Positions 1 to 5,574 of a stretch of DNA of 6,870 nt are shown piece by piece. Under the pieces are notes generated by a model. It was not told the origin of the DNA. It worked only from the letters and a program-made list of their open reading frames with translations, and did not search any database. The position numbers were made by a program, and so were the translations under genes. Location of the stretch: NCBI GenBank assembly GCA_001796785.1, contig MGNL01000140.1, positions 10,946 through 17,815 of the forward strand. The letters run 5' to 3'. This stretch comes from Chloroflexi bacterium RBG_16_51_16 (GTDB taxonomy: Bacteria; Chloroflexota; Anaerolineae; Anaerolineales; Villigracilaceae). Numbering within the stretch: position 1 is the first letter of the stretch; each line of letters begins with the position of its first letter.

Positions 1-852
1 CTGCCAGTCAGATTGGAACGCATTGTAGAAGCGCTCGTGCGGCCGGTATGGGAGATGCACTCCCCAAAGGTGAATATAAGCCAGGTAAGGCGATGGAAGC
101 GATCGAAGAGCCCCACGAACGCCGTCAAACACCTCATCGAGGCGGAAATAGATCGGAAGCAGGGTTGTATTGGGCATTCCGGAGGGATAATCAAAATTAT
201 CATCCTCAACATGGACCGACTTGTATCCCAACCACGCCCGTTCTGGGATCCCGAAGATCAAAGAACCCGGTGGATTATCCTCCCAGAATAGGAATTCATC
301 CAAGGACAGATACGCAGCCTGCAAATCCCGCGGAAAATTCTCCCCGATCACCTGATGCGTGCTTGAAAACGCCGTGGGTGAAAGCATCTTATCAATATCA
401 CCCTGGAATTGGGACAGGAGGTGGACCGCCCACAAGTTTTGTGAATAAGCGAAGCGGTGATAATCCCTGCCTGCGAGGCGGAAAATATTCCGGTCGGTCA
501 TGTTTCTGGAGATAAACCCCGAGTGGTTAATCGCCCGGTGGGTCCAGGGGTACATTCCCGTAAGTATGCTGGCCGTCCCGGGGACTGTAAAGTTGCCGCC
601 GGCATGGTGCGCATGATAAACATTGGCTCGCCCGGCAAACTTCTCGAAATTTGGGGTTGTGCTTCGAGGATAGCCATACAAAGATAAATTCTTAGCGCTC
701 ATGGTATCGAACACGAAGATGATAATATTCGCAGGTTTATCATCCGCGGAAGACCTCTTCACGAATGGCAAGGAACCAAGGTGGGCAATCCCTGCGGCTG
801 CTGGCACTGCCAGCGATAGTTTTAATATGTCCCTACGATTTATTTTGGCCAT
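1..852 (-). CDS. Sulfatase-like protein of the alkaline phosphatase superfamily, Tat-exported, partial at left edge
   Basis: 284 codons are visible from ATG at 852, with no stop before the window edge, so the C-terminal part is missing. The N-terminus has a twin-arginine type signal: NRRDILK at residues 5-11, then a hydrophobic stretch to about residue 30. The mature part opens with the superfamily beta strand and metal aspartate (IIIFVFDT, Asp49), followed by LSLYGYPRSTTPNF, which is typical of sulfatases and phosphoglycerol transferases. The expected nucleophile motif C/S-x-P-x-R appears as T-V-P-G-T (Thr89), and HLPYRP (His266) matches the later histidine region. Thr89 suggests a phospho- or phosphoglycerol-transferase/hydrolase rather than a formylglycine sulfatase, but this is inference. 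The start is 10 bases after the stop of the membrane protein gene, with a weak AGG 9 bases upstream of the ATG. It is the last gene visible in the minus-strand operon. The fold assignment is firm; the substrate is unknown. Confidence 0.85.
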   Translation of the reverse strand, partial: MAKINRRDILKLSLAVPAAAGIAHLGSLPFVKRSSADDKPANIIIFVFDTMSAKNLSLYGYPRSTTPNFEKFAGRANVYHAHHAGGNFTVPGTASILTGMYPWTHRAINHSGFISRNMTDRNIFRLAGRDYHRFAYSQNLWAVHLLSQFQGDIDKMLSPTAFSSTHQVIGENFPRDLQAAYLSLDEFLFWEDNPPGSLIFGIPERAWLGYKSVHVEDDNFDYPSGMPNTTLLPIYFRLDEVFDGVRGALRSLPSPYLAYIHLWGVHLPYRPHERFYNAFQSDWQ

Positions 853-862
853 AAGTTTCGAC

Positions 863-1399
863 CTATAAGATATTCCGAAGGATTACGATCATAAGGGACA
901 AGACACTGAGTGGGAGAAACACAAAAATGTAGATAGTCGCCCGGTCTGCAATATCCTCCAGCAACCTGCTTGCCCGCTGCCATTTTATCGAAGCAAAAAT
1001 AAATATCACCATCAAACTCAGGACAGGTACACCAACCTGGATGATCAAACTTTGATGAAATTTTGAGCGTCCTTCGAATTGGTAGGCGGCAAAAACAAGG
1101 TAACTCAATCCGGGCAGCAGCCAGGCGGTACTGCGGGCGATGAAACGATCAAGGTACCAGTGGGCTGGAAGGACCATTCCAATCAAAACCGGCACCGACA
1201 GTACGAACAGGCTCTCGAGCAGGTTGGTGGCCAGCGAGTAGATGAGGATCATACCGATTTCCCCCAGATTCAGGTAAACCAGCCACCCGTTCAATTTCCA
1301 AAAAAACCACACGATGGTCCAGCTGTAAACGAAGAGGCTGATGATCCCGTAGACGGGCGCCAGCTCATTCAACGAAGGTAGTCGCGATTTTATTTTCAA
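863..1399 (-). CDS. Small polytopic membrane protein of unknown function
   Basis: This is a 178-residue hydrophobic protein if translation starts at TTG 1399, which is the first plausible start after the upstream gene's stop at 1422. The only in-frame ATG upstream, at 1519, would force a 98-base overlap with the solute-binding protein and add a basic, Pro/Trp/Cys-rich leader that looks like shadow translation. No good Shine-Dalgarno precedes the TTG. About five to six membrane segments can be seen: PVYGIISLFVYSWTIVW near the N-terminus, a long pair from EIGMILIYSLATNLL to VPVLIGMVLP, TAWLLPGLSYLVFAAY, VGVPVLSLMVIFIFA, and a C-terminal IFVFLPLSVLSLMIVI. Charged loops (HWYLDRFIARS, KWQRASRLLEDIADR) lie between them. 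I do not recognise a family. Its position between an exported lipoprotein and a sulfatase-like enzyme suggests an envelope role; this is context only. Confidence 0.72.
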   Translation of the reverse strand: MKIKSRLPSLNELAPVYGIISLFVYSWTIVWFFWKLNGWLVYLNLGEIGMILIYSLATNLLESLFVLSVPVLIGMVLPAHWYLDRFIARSTAWLLPGLSYLVFAAYQFEGRSKFHQSLIIQVGVPVLSLMVIFIFASIKWQRASRLLEDIADRATIYIFVFLPLSVLSLMIVILRNIL

Positions 1400-1421
1400 A
1401 TCTGGGATCCGAGGCTGGCGC

Positions 1422-2786
1422 TTATTTGGACAAATCCCGGGAGGTGGATTCCATTTGCGCCAGGATGGCTGCCACCTGACCCGAGGGCACGTTCGCTTTG
1501 AACATGTGCGAGAACCCATCGCCCAGCATGATCTTCACCAGGCGCCAGGAAGCAAGTTCAGGCTGCAGCTCTCCGGAAGGAAGCATATCCACCACCTCAG
1601 CCCATTGGGGATGACTTTTTCGATAATCCTCCAGGTAACTGAGTGATGAAGTTCTAAGCGGGAAGAGGTGGGTCGCCTCCACCCAACGTGCATCCTGGGA
1701 CGGATCGGTCAACCAACTGATGAACAACCAAGAGGCAAGCTGTTTTTCCGGTGCAGCCTTCAGGATCACATAGGATGAACCGTATACAGCCAGCACTTCT
1801 TCTCCTGGAAATGGAACTGCCTTCCATACGTCCGTGCTGCCGGTGCTCGCGATGGCACGCGATTGTCCTGGAAGATCCTCAAGGCTGGCCGTGATGAGAA
1901 GCGCCTCCCGATTTGCAAAGGACTCAGATGTCGGGGTGCTGTTACCTTTCTGCCAGGCACAACCAGCTTCCGCCAATGTCCGGATGTATTTAAATGCAGA
2001 AATATTATTCGGTGTAAGGAAACGGTAGTCGTTGCTTTCGAGCACGCCACCCTCGAAAGACAGAAGCCAGGAATAAGCGGTCATCGATTCAGTATCCACG
2101 AGCCAGCCGCCTCGGCCGTCATTTTCAGGCGATGCATCTGAAATCATACTCTTATGGGCGGCGCATGCCTGGTCCTGAAATTCCTTCTCGCTTACCGGCG
2201 GGGCATCGAACCCGAGATCCTCCGCCCAGGATTCATTCCACAACAGAAAACGAGCAGTCCGCTGCGCAGGAAAGGCTATCCGAGCGTCAGGCACAATATC
2301 CTGGTTCCAGAAAACGAGCGGAAAATCGGATGGATCAATGCCAAACTTGGGGTCGTCTACATAGGGGGTGAGGTCTGCAACTAATTGTTCCACGTGCCAT
2401 TCCGCTGCATGTTCCGGCAGCGCGACGACCAGGTTCGGACGACGCGGCGTCGGTAACGAACTGTTGACATTTTCAAACAGGTAACTGAAATTGATCTGGC
2501 CTGTTGGATTGACCTCTATTCCCCATTCATTCTCGTGGTTGAATTGTTCGACCAGGGTTTCGAAAAAATCCGCCTCGACCCCAAACCACGGATGCCAGAC
2601 TTCAATGGAAACATCCTTCAACTTCGATTCGTCCACACCAAGCTCGCTCACCGCTGCCTTTGTAGATGTCGGCCGCGGCCCGGTTGAACCTGCATTCCCT
2701 GCAGGGGTTAATGTTAGTGCAGGCGTCTGTGAACAGGCGGTGGCGAGCGCCACTGCCATGCACAGGATGGGAGCCGATTTTTTCAT
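1422..2786 (-). CDS. Extracellular solute-binding lipoprotein (ABC family 1 type)
   Basis: The 454-residue protein has a lipoprotein signal: MKKSAP, a short hydrophobic core, and a relaxed lipobox ATAC with the lipid-bearing Cys at residue 18. A Thr/Pro/Ser-rich spacer follows to about residue 48. The mature domain resembles family 1 (maltose-type) binding proteins: IEVWHPWFG at 61-69, an FFETLVEQFNHEN helix, RRPNLVVALPEHAAEW, VADLTPYVDD, a hinge-like region with LLWNESWAEDLGFDAPPVSEKEF, and later SWLLSFEGG and ASWLFISWLTD. Such proteins capture sugars or other solutes outside the membrane and deliver them to an ABC importer. No permease or ATPase gene is visible in the window, so the importer is encoded elsewhere or the protein has another job. 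Its ATG overlaps the stop of the M50 protease gene by 4 bp (ATGA), and no strong Shine-Dalgarno is present, so translational coupling is likely. The ligand cannot be told from sequence. Confidence 0.88.
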   Translation of the reverse strand: MKKSAPILCMAVALATACSQTPALTLTPAGNAGSTGPRPTSTKAAVSELGVDESKLKDVSIEVWHPWFGVEADFFETLVEQFNHENEWGIEVNPTGQINFSYLFENVNSSLPTPRRPNLVVALPEHAAEWHVEQLVADLTPYVDDPKFGIDPSDFPLVFWNQDIVPDARIAFPAQRTARFLLWNESWAEDLGFDAPPVSEKEFQDQACAAHKSMISDASPENDGRGGWLVDTESMTAYSWLLSFEGGVLESNDYRFLTPNNISAFKYIRTLAEAGCAWQKGNSTPTSESFANREALLITASLEDLPGQSRAIASTGSTDVWKAVPFPGEEVLAVYGSSYVILKAAPEKQLASWLFISWLTDPSQDARWVEATHLFPLRTSSLSYLEDYRKSHPQWAEVVDMLPSGELQPELASWRLVKIMLGDGFSHMFKANVPSGQVAAILAQMESTSRDLSK

Positions 2787-3973
2787 ACGCCGAGCGGCAT
2801 AAAAGGGACCGGGCTGAACACGAGAACAAACAGAATCAGGGTCAGCAACGCTACCATCCTACGCGGCAGATCAAGCGTGGTGATCTGATCAAGGGGTTCG
2901 GCATTTACCCTCCCGAGCCAGAGTAAAAGGACAGCCCATAACCACCAGCCGGTCCAGAAGATCCCAAGCACGGCCAGGGCGACCAGGATGTAAGGAAATA
3001 TTTTGCGCGCCTTCTCACCAAAAAGTGAATAGATCACGTGTCCACCATCCAGCGTACCTGCTGGCAGCAGATTAAGCGCGGTGACAAGGATACCTGCCCA
3101 GCCCGCGAAGGCGATCGGATGGATGAATACATCCATACCGCCGAATGGGACCGGTCGTCCGGTGAAGAAATACTGGATCCAGTACAGCAATCCTTCTTGA
3201 TGGACTGGAGCGGGTAGCAGCCTGCCAAAGACGGCGAACTTGGCAAGGAGGTAAAGAAGAGAATTACCTTCGAGGAACCCGGCGGGGTTTGGCTCGATGG
3301 TGCCGAGCGTGGACAAAGATAAGCCGTACAAAAGGACCGGAATGGCGACGACCATTCCCGCCAGAGGACCGGCAACTCCGATATCAAATAAGATGCGTTT
3401 ATTCCTCGGAATAGCCTGCATGGATATGAACGCGCCCATCGTCCCAAGCGGGCTGAAGGGAAATGGAATGAAATACGGCAGAGTGGCTGGTGTTTTGTGA
3501 TATCGGCTCATCAGATAATGGCCAAATTCATGCGCCAGAAGTATTCCAAGCAGGCTGGCTGCAAACGGCCACCCCTTGAATATGTTCGTGATAAAGAAGA
3601 GGATCTGACCAGCTATATCGGAGGGAAGCGATTCCACAGGAATATCCGCCATGGTCGCGCCGGTCAGCATAACGCTGAAAACGGTTATTACGAATAAAAT
3701 GATGTTGGTGGATATCCTGGTCGGTCGGGGTTTCGGTCGACCCGGCGCGATATAAATAACCGGCTTATCATTCAATTTTCGAAAAACAGGTGTGAGCTCA
3801 TAAGATTTCAGCGCTTCTGAAAGCTGATCATACGCTCCGGCCGTATCCTCGTTATAGAATTCACCGCGATAGCGGACGAGCATACCTTTTTGTGGATCTT
3901 CGCTGGTGATGTCCTCGATCCGGAAAACGCGCGCGACCGCGCTGGTGATGACTTCAGTTTCAGGTATGGACAT
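2783..3973 (-). CDS. Site-2-type intramembrane metalloprotease (peptidase M50 family)
   Basis: The 396-residue protein cleaves substrates within or next to the membrane, as site-2 proteases do. The zinc-binding HExxH motif is HEFGH at residues 148-152, at the end of a hydrophobic segment. The third ligand motif is NLLPAGTLDGGH, with Asn301, Pro304 and Asp309-Gly310, matching the family NPxPxxxLDGG pattern with the second residue changed. A soluble N-terminal domain of about 80 residues precedes the first membrane segment (about 89-106). Other membrane segments are near 122-147, 197-220, 287-305, 326-352 and 373-393. No PDZ domain is evident. This fits the short site-2 protease group rather than RseP. 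The start ATG at 3973 is preceded by AGGAAAGGAA, a good ribosome binding site. It lies 28 bases after the 3' end of tRNA-Sec and overlaps the next gene by 4 bp, so it is probably the first protein gene of the operon. The substrate is unknown. Confidence 0.93.
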   Translation of the reverse strand: MSIPETEVITSAVARVFRIEDITSEDPQKGMLVRYRGEFYNEDTAGAYDQLSEALKSYELTPVFRKLNDKPVIYIAPGRPKPRPTRISTNIILFVITVFSVMLTGATMADIPVESLPSDIAGQILFFITNIFKGWPFAASLLGILLAHEFGHYLMSRYHKTPATLPYFIPFPFSPLGTMGAFISMQAIPRNKRILFDIGVAGPLAGMVVAIPVLLYGLSLSTLGTIEPNPAGFLEGNSLLYLLAKFAVFGRLLPAPVHQEGLLYWIQYFFTGRPVPFGGMDVFIHPIAFAGWAGILVTALNLLPAGTLDGGHVIYSLFGEKARKIFPYILVALAVLGIFWTGWWLWAVLLLWLGRVNAEPLDQITTLDLPRRMVALLTLILFVLVFSPVPFMPLGV

Positions 3974-4001
3974 TCAAATTCCTTTCCTATAGAACGACAG
4001 G

Positions 4002-4095
4002 CGGGAGTGGATGGGTGTCGAACCCACCGCGGCCCGCAGGGCGGCCCGCCACAGGTTTTGAAGACCAGGAAGCCCACCGGGACTTTACCACTCCC
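4002..4095 (-). tRNA. selC: tRNA-Sec (anticodon TCA), selenocysteine tRNA
   Basis: This is a 94-nt tRNA without encoded CCA (the following bases read CCT). The bacterial tRNA-Sec architecture is visible: an 8-bp acceptor stem (GGGAGTGG with CCACTCCC), a 5-bp T stem (GTGGG/CCCAT) around TTCGACA, a 6-bp D stem (AAGTCC/GGGCTT) closed by the 4-nt loop CGGT, discriminator G73, and the anticodon loop CTTCAAA with TCA at 4059-4061. The long variable arm pairs as GCGG-G-CCGC over loop CCT, with one G-G mismatch in a 9-position stem. The anticodon stem CTGGT/ACCTG carries one U-U mismatch. The tRNA reads UGA as selenocysteine, with SelA, SelB and SelD encoded elsewhere. The flanking bases extend the acceptor helix by three more pairs. 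A weak extended -10 (TGG-TATCCT, 4103-4111) could initiate just upstream, but this is uncertain. Confidence 0.95.
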
Positions 4096-4126
4096 GCCCG
4101 CAAGGATACCACAGGGCTTGCGAGGG

Positions 4127-4160
4127 AAATAAAGAGAGTGTGGAGAACTTTCCACACTCT
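4127..4160 (-). terminator. Intrinsic terminator after tRNA-Pro
   Basis: On the minus strand a perfect 10-bp stem (AGAGTGTGGA with TCCACACTCT, pairing 4151-4160 with 4135-4144) closes a 6-nt loop. It is followed by CTTTATTT, a U-rich tract broken by one A. It begins 6 bases after the tRNA-Pro 3' end, so it should end the tRNA-Pro transcript and separate it from tRNA-Sec. The plus-strand reading has no T-tract after the stem. Confidence 0.75.
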
Positions 4161-4164
4161 GTTG

Positions 4165-4241
<77 letters not shown>

Positions 4242-4252
4242 AAAAACATATT

Positions 4253-4327
4253 TACTGCGAGGTCTTTATGCAAGTCCGACCTTGGCGCTTTCAGCGCCAC
4301 GCGCTAGCCGGACTGCGCCACACCCCG
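4253..4327 (-). pseudogene. tRNA-like pseudogene, Pro-derived 5' part with a GAA anticodon arm
   Basis: This 75-nt stretch lines up position by position with the neighbouring tRNA-Pro. Its 5' part, including three flanking bases, matches over 31 bases with one difference (acceptor CGGGGTG instead of CGGGGCG). The D arm is identical and the variable loop AGGTC followed by GGA is also kept. The anticodon arm differs but is perfectly paired: TGGCG-CTGAAAG-CGCCA (4283-4299), whose loop would present GAA, as in tRNA-Phe. The T arm GGACT-TGCATAA-AGACC has one A-A mismatch and an atypical loop. The 3' acceptor strand TCGCAGT cannot pair with CGGGGTG, so it should not work as a tRNA. It ends 11 bases before tRNA-Pro begins and was probably left by tandem duplication, recombination between tRNA genes, or an insertion scar. 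Confidence 0.7.
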
Positions 4328-4330
4328 AAA
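4300..4330. repeat. Direct repeat copy 2 (tRNA-Pro 5' duplicate)
   Basis: This is the second copy of the 31-base repeat, 30 of 31 identical to 4214-4244. It marks the boundary beyond which the sequence becomes AT-rich, up to about 5560. Confidence 0.9.
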
Positions 4331-4559
4331 TCAGTTAGAAAACCGTCATACCGTATTTAGATTTTAACTAGGCAATTTGTCTAGCCGTTCTAGTATATTT
4401 TCACTCTACAATTAGCGCAAGGGCGAGTTTACGGTTACCATATAAGAACATTTAAATTATGTACTTGGGTGATCTATATTTGGGGGTAGATAGCTAGCTT
4501 GCTACATTCCGGCAAACCTAAGAGCATACAACATGCATAATTAGTCTTTCCTAATATTA
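4331..4559. other. AT-rich intergenic stretch without a gene
   Basis: No convincing reading frame is seen in these 229 bases. They lie between the end of the zinc-ribbon membrane protein gene and the tRNA-like pseudogene, all on the minus strand. They contain a candidate minus-strand promoter (4392-4420) and a small hairpin, CTAGGCA with TGTCTAG (4368-4384, one G-T pair). No clear intrinsic terminator follows the stop at 4560; only a weak AT-rich inverted repeat (ATTAG/CTAAT) without a T-tract is present. Confidence 0.6.
4392..4420 (-). promoter_or_regulatory. Candidate promoter for the tRNA-Pro transcript
   Basis: On the minus strand TTGCGC (4420-4415) and TATACT (4397-4392) are spaced by exactly 17 bases. 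The -10 matches the consensus in five of six positions and the -35 in three of six. Initiation near 4385 would transcribe the tRNA-like pseudogene and then tRNA-Pro. The background is AT-rich, so chance matches are common. Confidence 0.35.
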
Positions 4560-5351
4560 TTACTCACACTTATCGAACAAGACTGCTCTTCCGAAATCGA
4601 GATACAAAGTACCTAAGTTATCTCTCTGAACATTGCCTGTGACCGCAAAGCAATTAAGTATTTCTATACTCGCCGAAAGATCAGCATACCATACGATCAC
4701 ATAGAGGGATTTCGGAGTCGAATCGAAATAATATCGGACTTCATATTGGCCAATATGGGAAAAAGATTGAATCGCAGGGTGTGTGTTAATCTCCTTTTCA
4801 ACAACCCAACCCCAAACACAAAAATTCCTACCCAGGTCAGATACATCAATCTCATGCCATGGTAAGCAATTATCCAACCATGATATTTGTGTTGCCGCCG
4901 GTGTTAATGTTGGTCGGTGTGTCTCCATTGGCAAAGGTAAATGAGTACTGGAGGTAATTATATTTAATGAGGACTCAGGTATTATATAAGCTTCAATAAA
5001 TAAACCCCCTCCACAGATTAATACCACTAAACCAATAGATATTAATATCCCCCATTTACCATACTTCCGATATAGCCATATCACAAATGCACAAGCTACC
5101 CACCAGATAAGAAAGTTAATCGCTGATCCAAAAAAAAGCTCTCCAATCAGCTCTACCCCGAATGGGCGCGTCACGGCCAAGGGTATCATTCCTAAAACAG
5201 TTATTACTACACTTGCTTTAGCAGCTGGTTGCCAAATTGAAGATTTCTTAATTTCAGGTTCGTTGGATGATTTGGGTAAATCCCGCCCACAAAAGCGACA
5301 AACTATAGCCTCGTCTTTTATCAGCTCGGCACAATATGGACATTTTTTCAT
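4560..5351 (-). CDS. Zinc-ribbon membrane protein with exported Cys-containing C-terminal domain, unknown function
   Basis: The 263-residue protein begins with a zinc ribbon, CPYC at 4-7 and CRFC at 18-21, with the usual spacing of short zinc-ribbon domains (often annotated zinc_ribbon_2 or DUF7577-like; not verified). About three membrane segments follow: roughly 46-61, 71-94 and 100-122. A Thr/Pro linker (THRPTLTPAAT, 144-154) leads to a domain of about 110 residues containing Cys162, Cys178, Cys234 and Cys262 and the stretch LGRNFCVWGWVVEKE. If the ribbon is cytoplasmic, three crossings put the last domain outside, where the four cysteines could form disulfides; this is inference. ATG 5351 has GAGGG nine bases upstream. 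The gene's A/T-rich codons differ from those of its neighbours, suggesting a different origin or weak selection. I do not recognise a specific function. Confidence 0.85.
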   Translation of the reverse strand: MKKCPYCAELIKDEAIVCRFCGRDLPKSSNEPEIKKSSIWQPAAKASVVITVLGMIPLAVTRPFGVELIGELFFGSAINFLIWWVACAFVIWLYRKYGKWGILISIGLVVLICGGGLFIEAYIIPESSLNIITSSTHLPLPMETHRPTLTPAATQISWLDNCLPWHEIDVSDLGRNFCVWGWVVEKEINTHPAIQSFSHIGQYEVRYYFDSTPKSLYVIVWYADLSASIEILNCFAVTGNVQRDNLGTLYLDFGRAVLFDKCE

Positions 5352-5393
5352 AATTGCAATCCCTCTACATCTTGTTACTCAAATACAAGTACT

Positions 5394-5422
5394 AGTTTAA
5401 TTCTCTTTTGATAAGCAGTCTA
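5394..5422 (-). promoter_or_regulatory. Candidate promoter for the zinc-ribbon membrane protein gene
   Basis: On the minus strand TAGACT (5422-5417) and TAAACT (5399-5394) are 17 bases apart, each matching the sigma-70 consensus in four of six positions. A start near 5387 would give a leader of about 36 bases before the ATG at 5351, with GAGGG in place. This is suggestive only, because the region is AT-rich. Confidence 0.35.
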
Positions 5423-5476
5423 GTGTCCCGTAAAAATAAATGCAAAATACAACCAATAATAATAAATCGCATGACA

Positions 5477-5517
5477 TTTACATTCGAGATATATTTTTAA
5501 TCTATGGTGAATGTAAA
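5477..5517. repeat. 9-bp inverted repeat in the divergent intergenic region
   Basis: TTTACATTC (5477-5485) and GAATGTAAA (5509-5517) are perfect inverted copies. The 23-base spacer holds a further short pair, AGAT (5487-5490) and ATCT (5500-5503). The repeat lies about 25 bases upstream of the plus-strand -10 at 5545 and between divergently transcribed genes, so it could be an operator. It could also be an AT-rich coincidence or a hairpin. Confidence 0.5.
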
Positions 5518-5541
5518 CAAGATAATAACCAATCCCGCGTG

Positions 5542-5550
5542 TGCTAAAAT
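5542..5550 (+). promoter_or_regulatory. Extended -10 promoter for the BFN-dnaB operon
   Basis: TGC-TAAAAT forms an extended -10 element (TGn followed by a five-of-six match to TATAAT) ending 24 bases before the ATG at 5575. Transcription would start near 5557, giving a leader of about 18 bases that includes the GGAG ribosome binding site at 5565-5568. No good -35 is seen at 17 bases, as is common for extended -10 promoters. Confidence 0.5.
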
Positions 5551-5574
5551 AGCCATTGCTTATTGGAGTTAGCC

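Noticed and set aside
48..515. Plus-strand open frame of 155 codons
   Set aside because: It lies opposite the sulfatase-like gene, whose reading frame carries clear family motifs. The plus-strand translation is low-complexity Pro/Arg-rich with no recognisable domain.
1422..1519. Upstream ATG start for the small membrane protein
   Set aside because: It would overlap the solute-binding protein by 98 bases and add a non-hydrophobic leader rich in Arg, Trp and Pro that looks like out-of-frame translation.
863..3973. In-frame UGA selenocysteine codons in genes near tRNA-Sec
   Set aside because: All four downstream genes are open without internal UGA and show family-typical ends, so none is a selenoprotein candidate in this window.
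4135..4160. Terminator acting on the plus strand
   Set aside because: The stem is symmetric, but the plus-strand sequence after it (GTTGAGTC) lacks a T-tract and no plus-strand gene lies upstream.
5563..5574. TTG start four codons upstream for the BFN protein
   Set aside because: The TTG overlaps the GGAG ribosome binding site that is correctly placed for ATG 5575.
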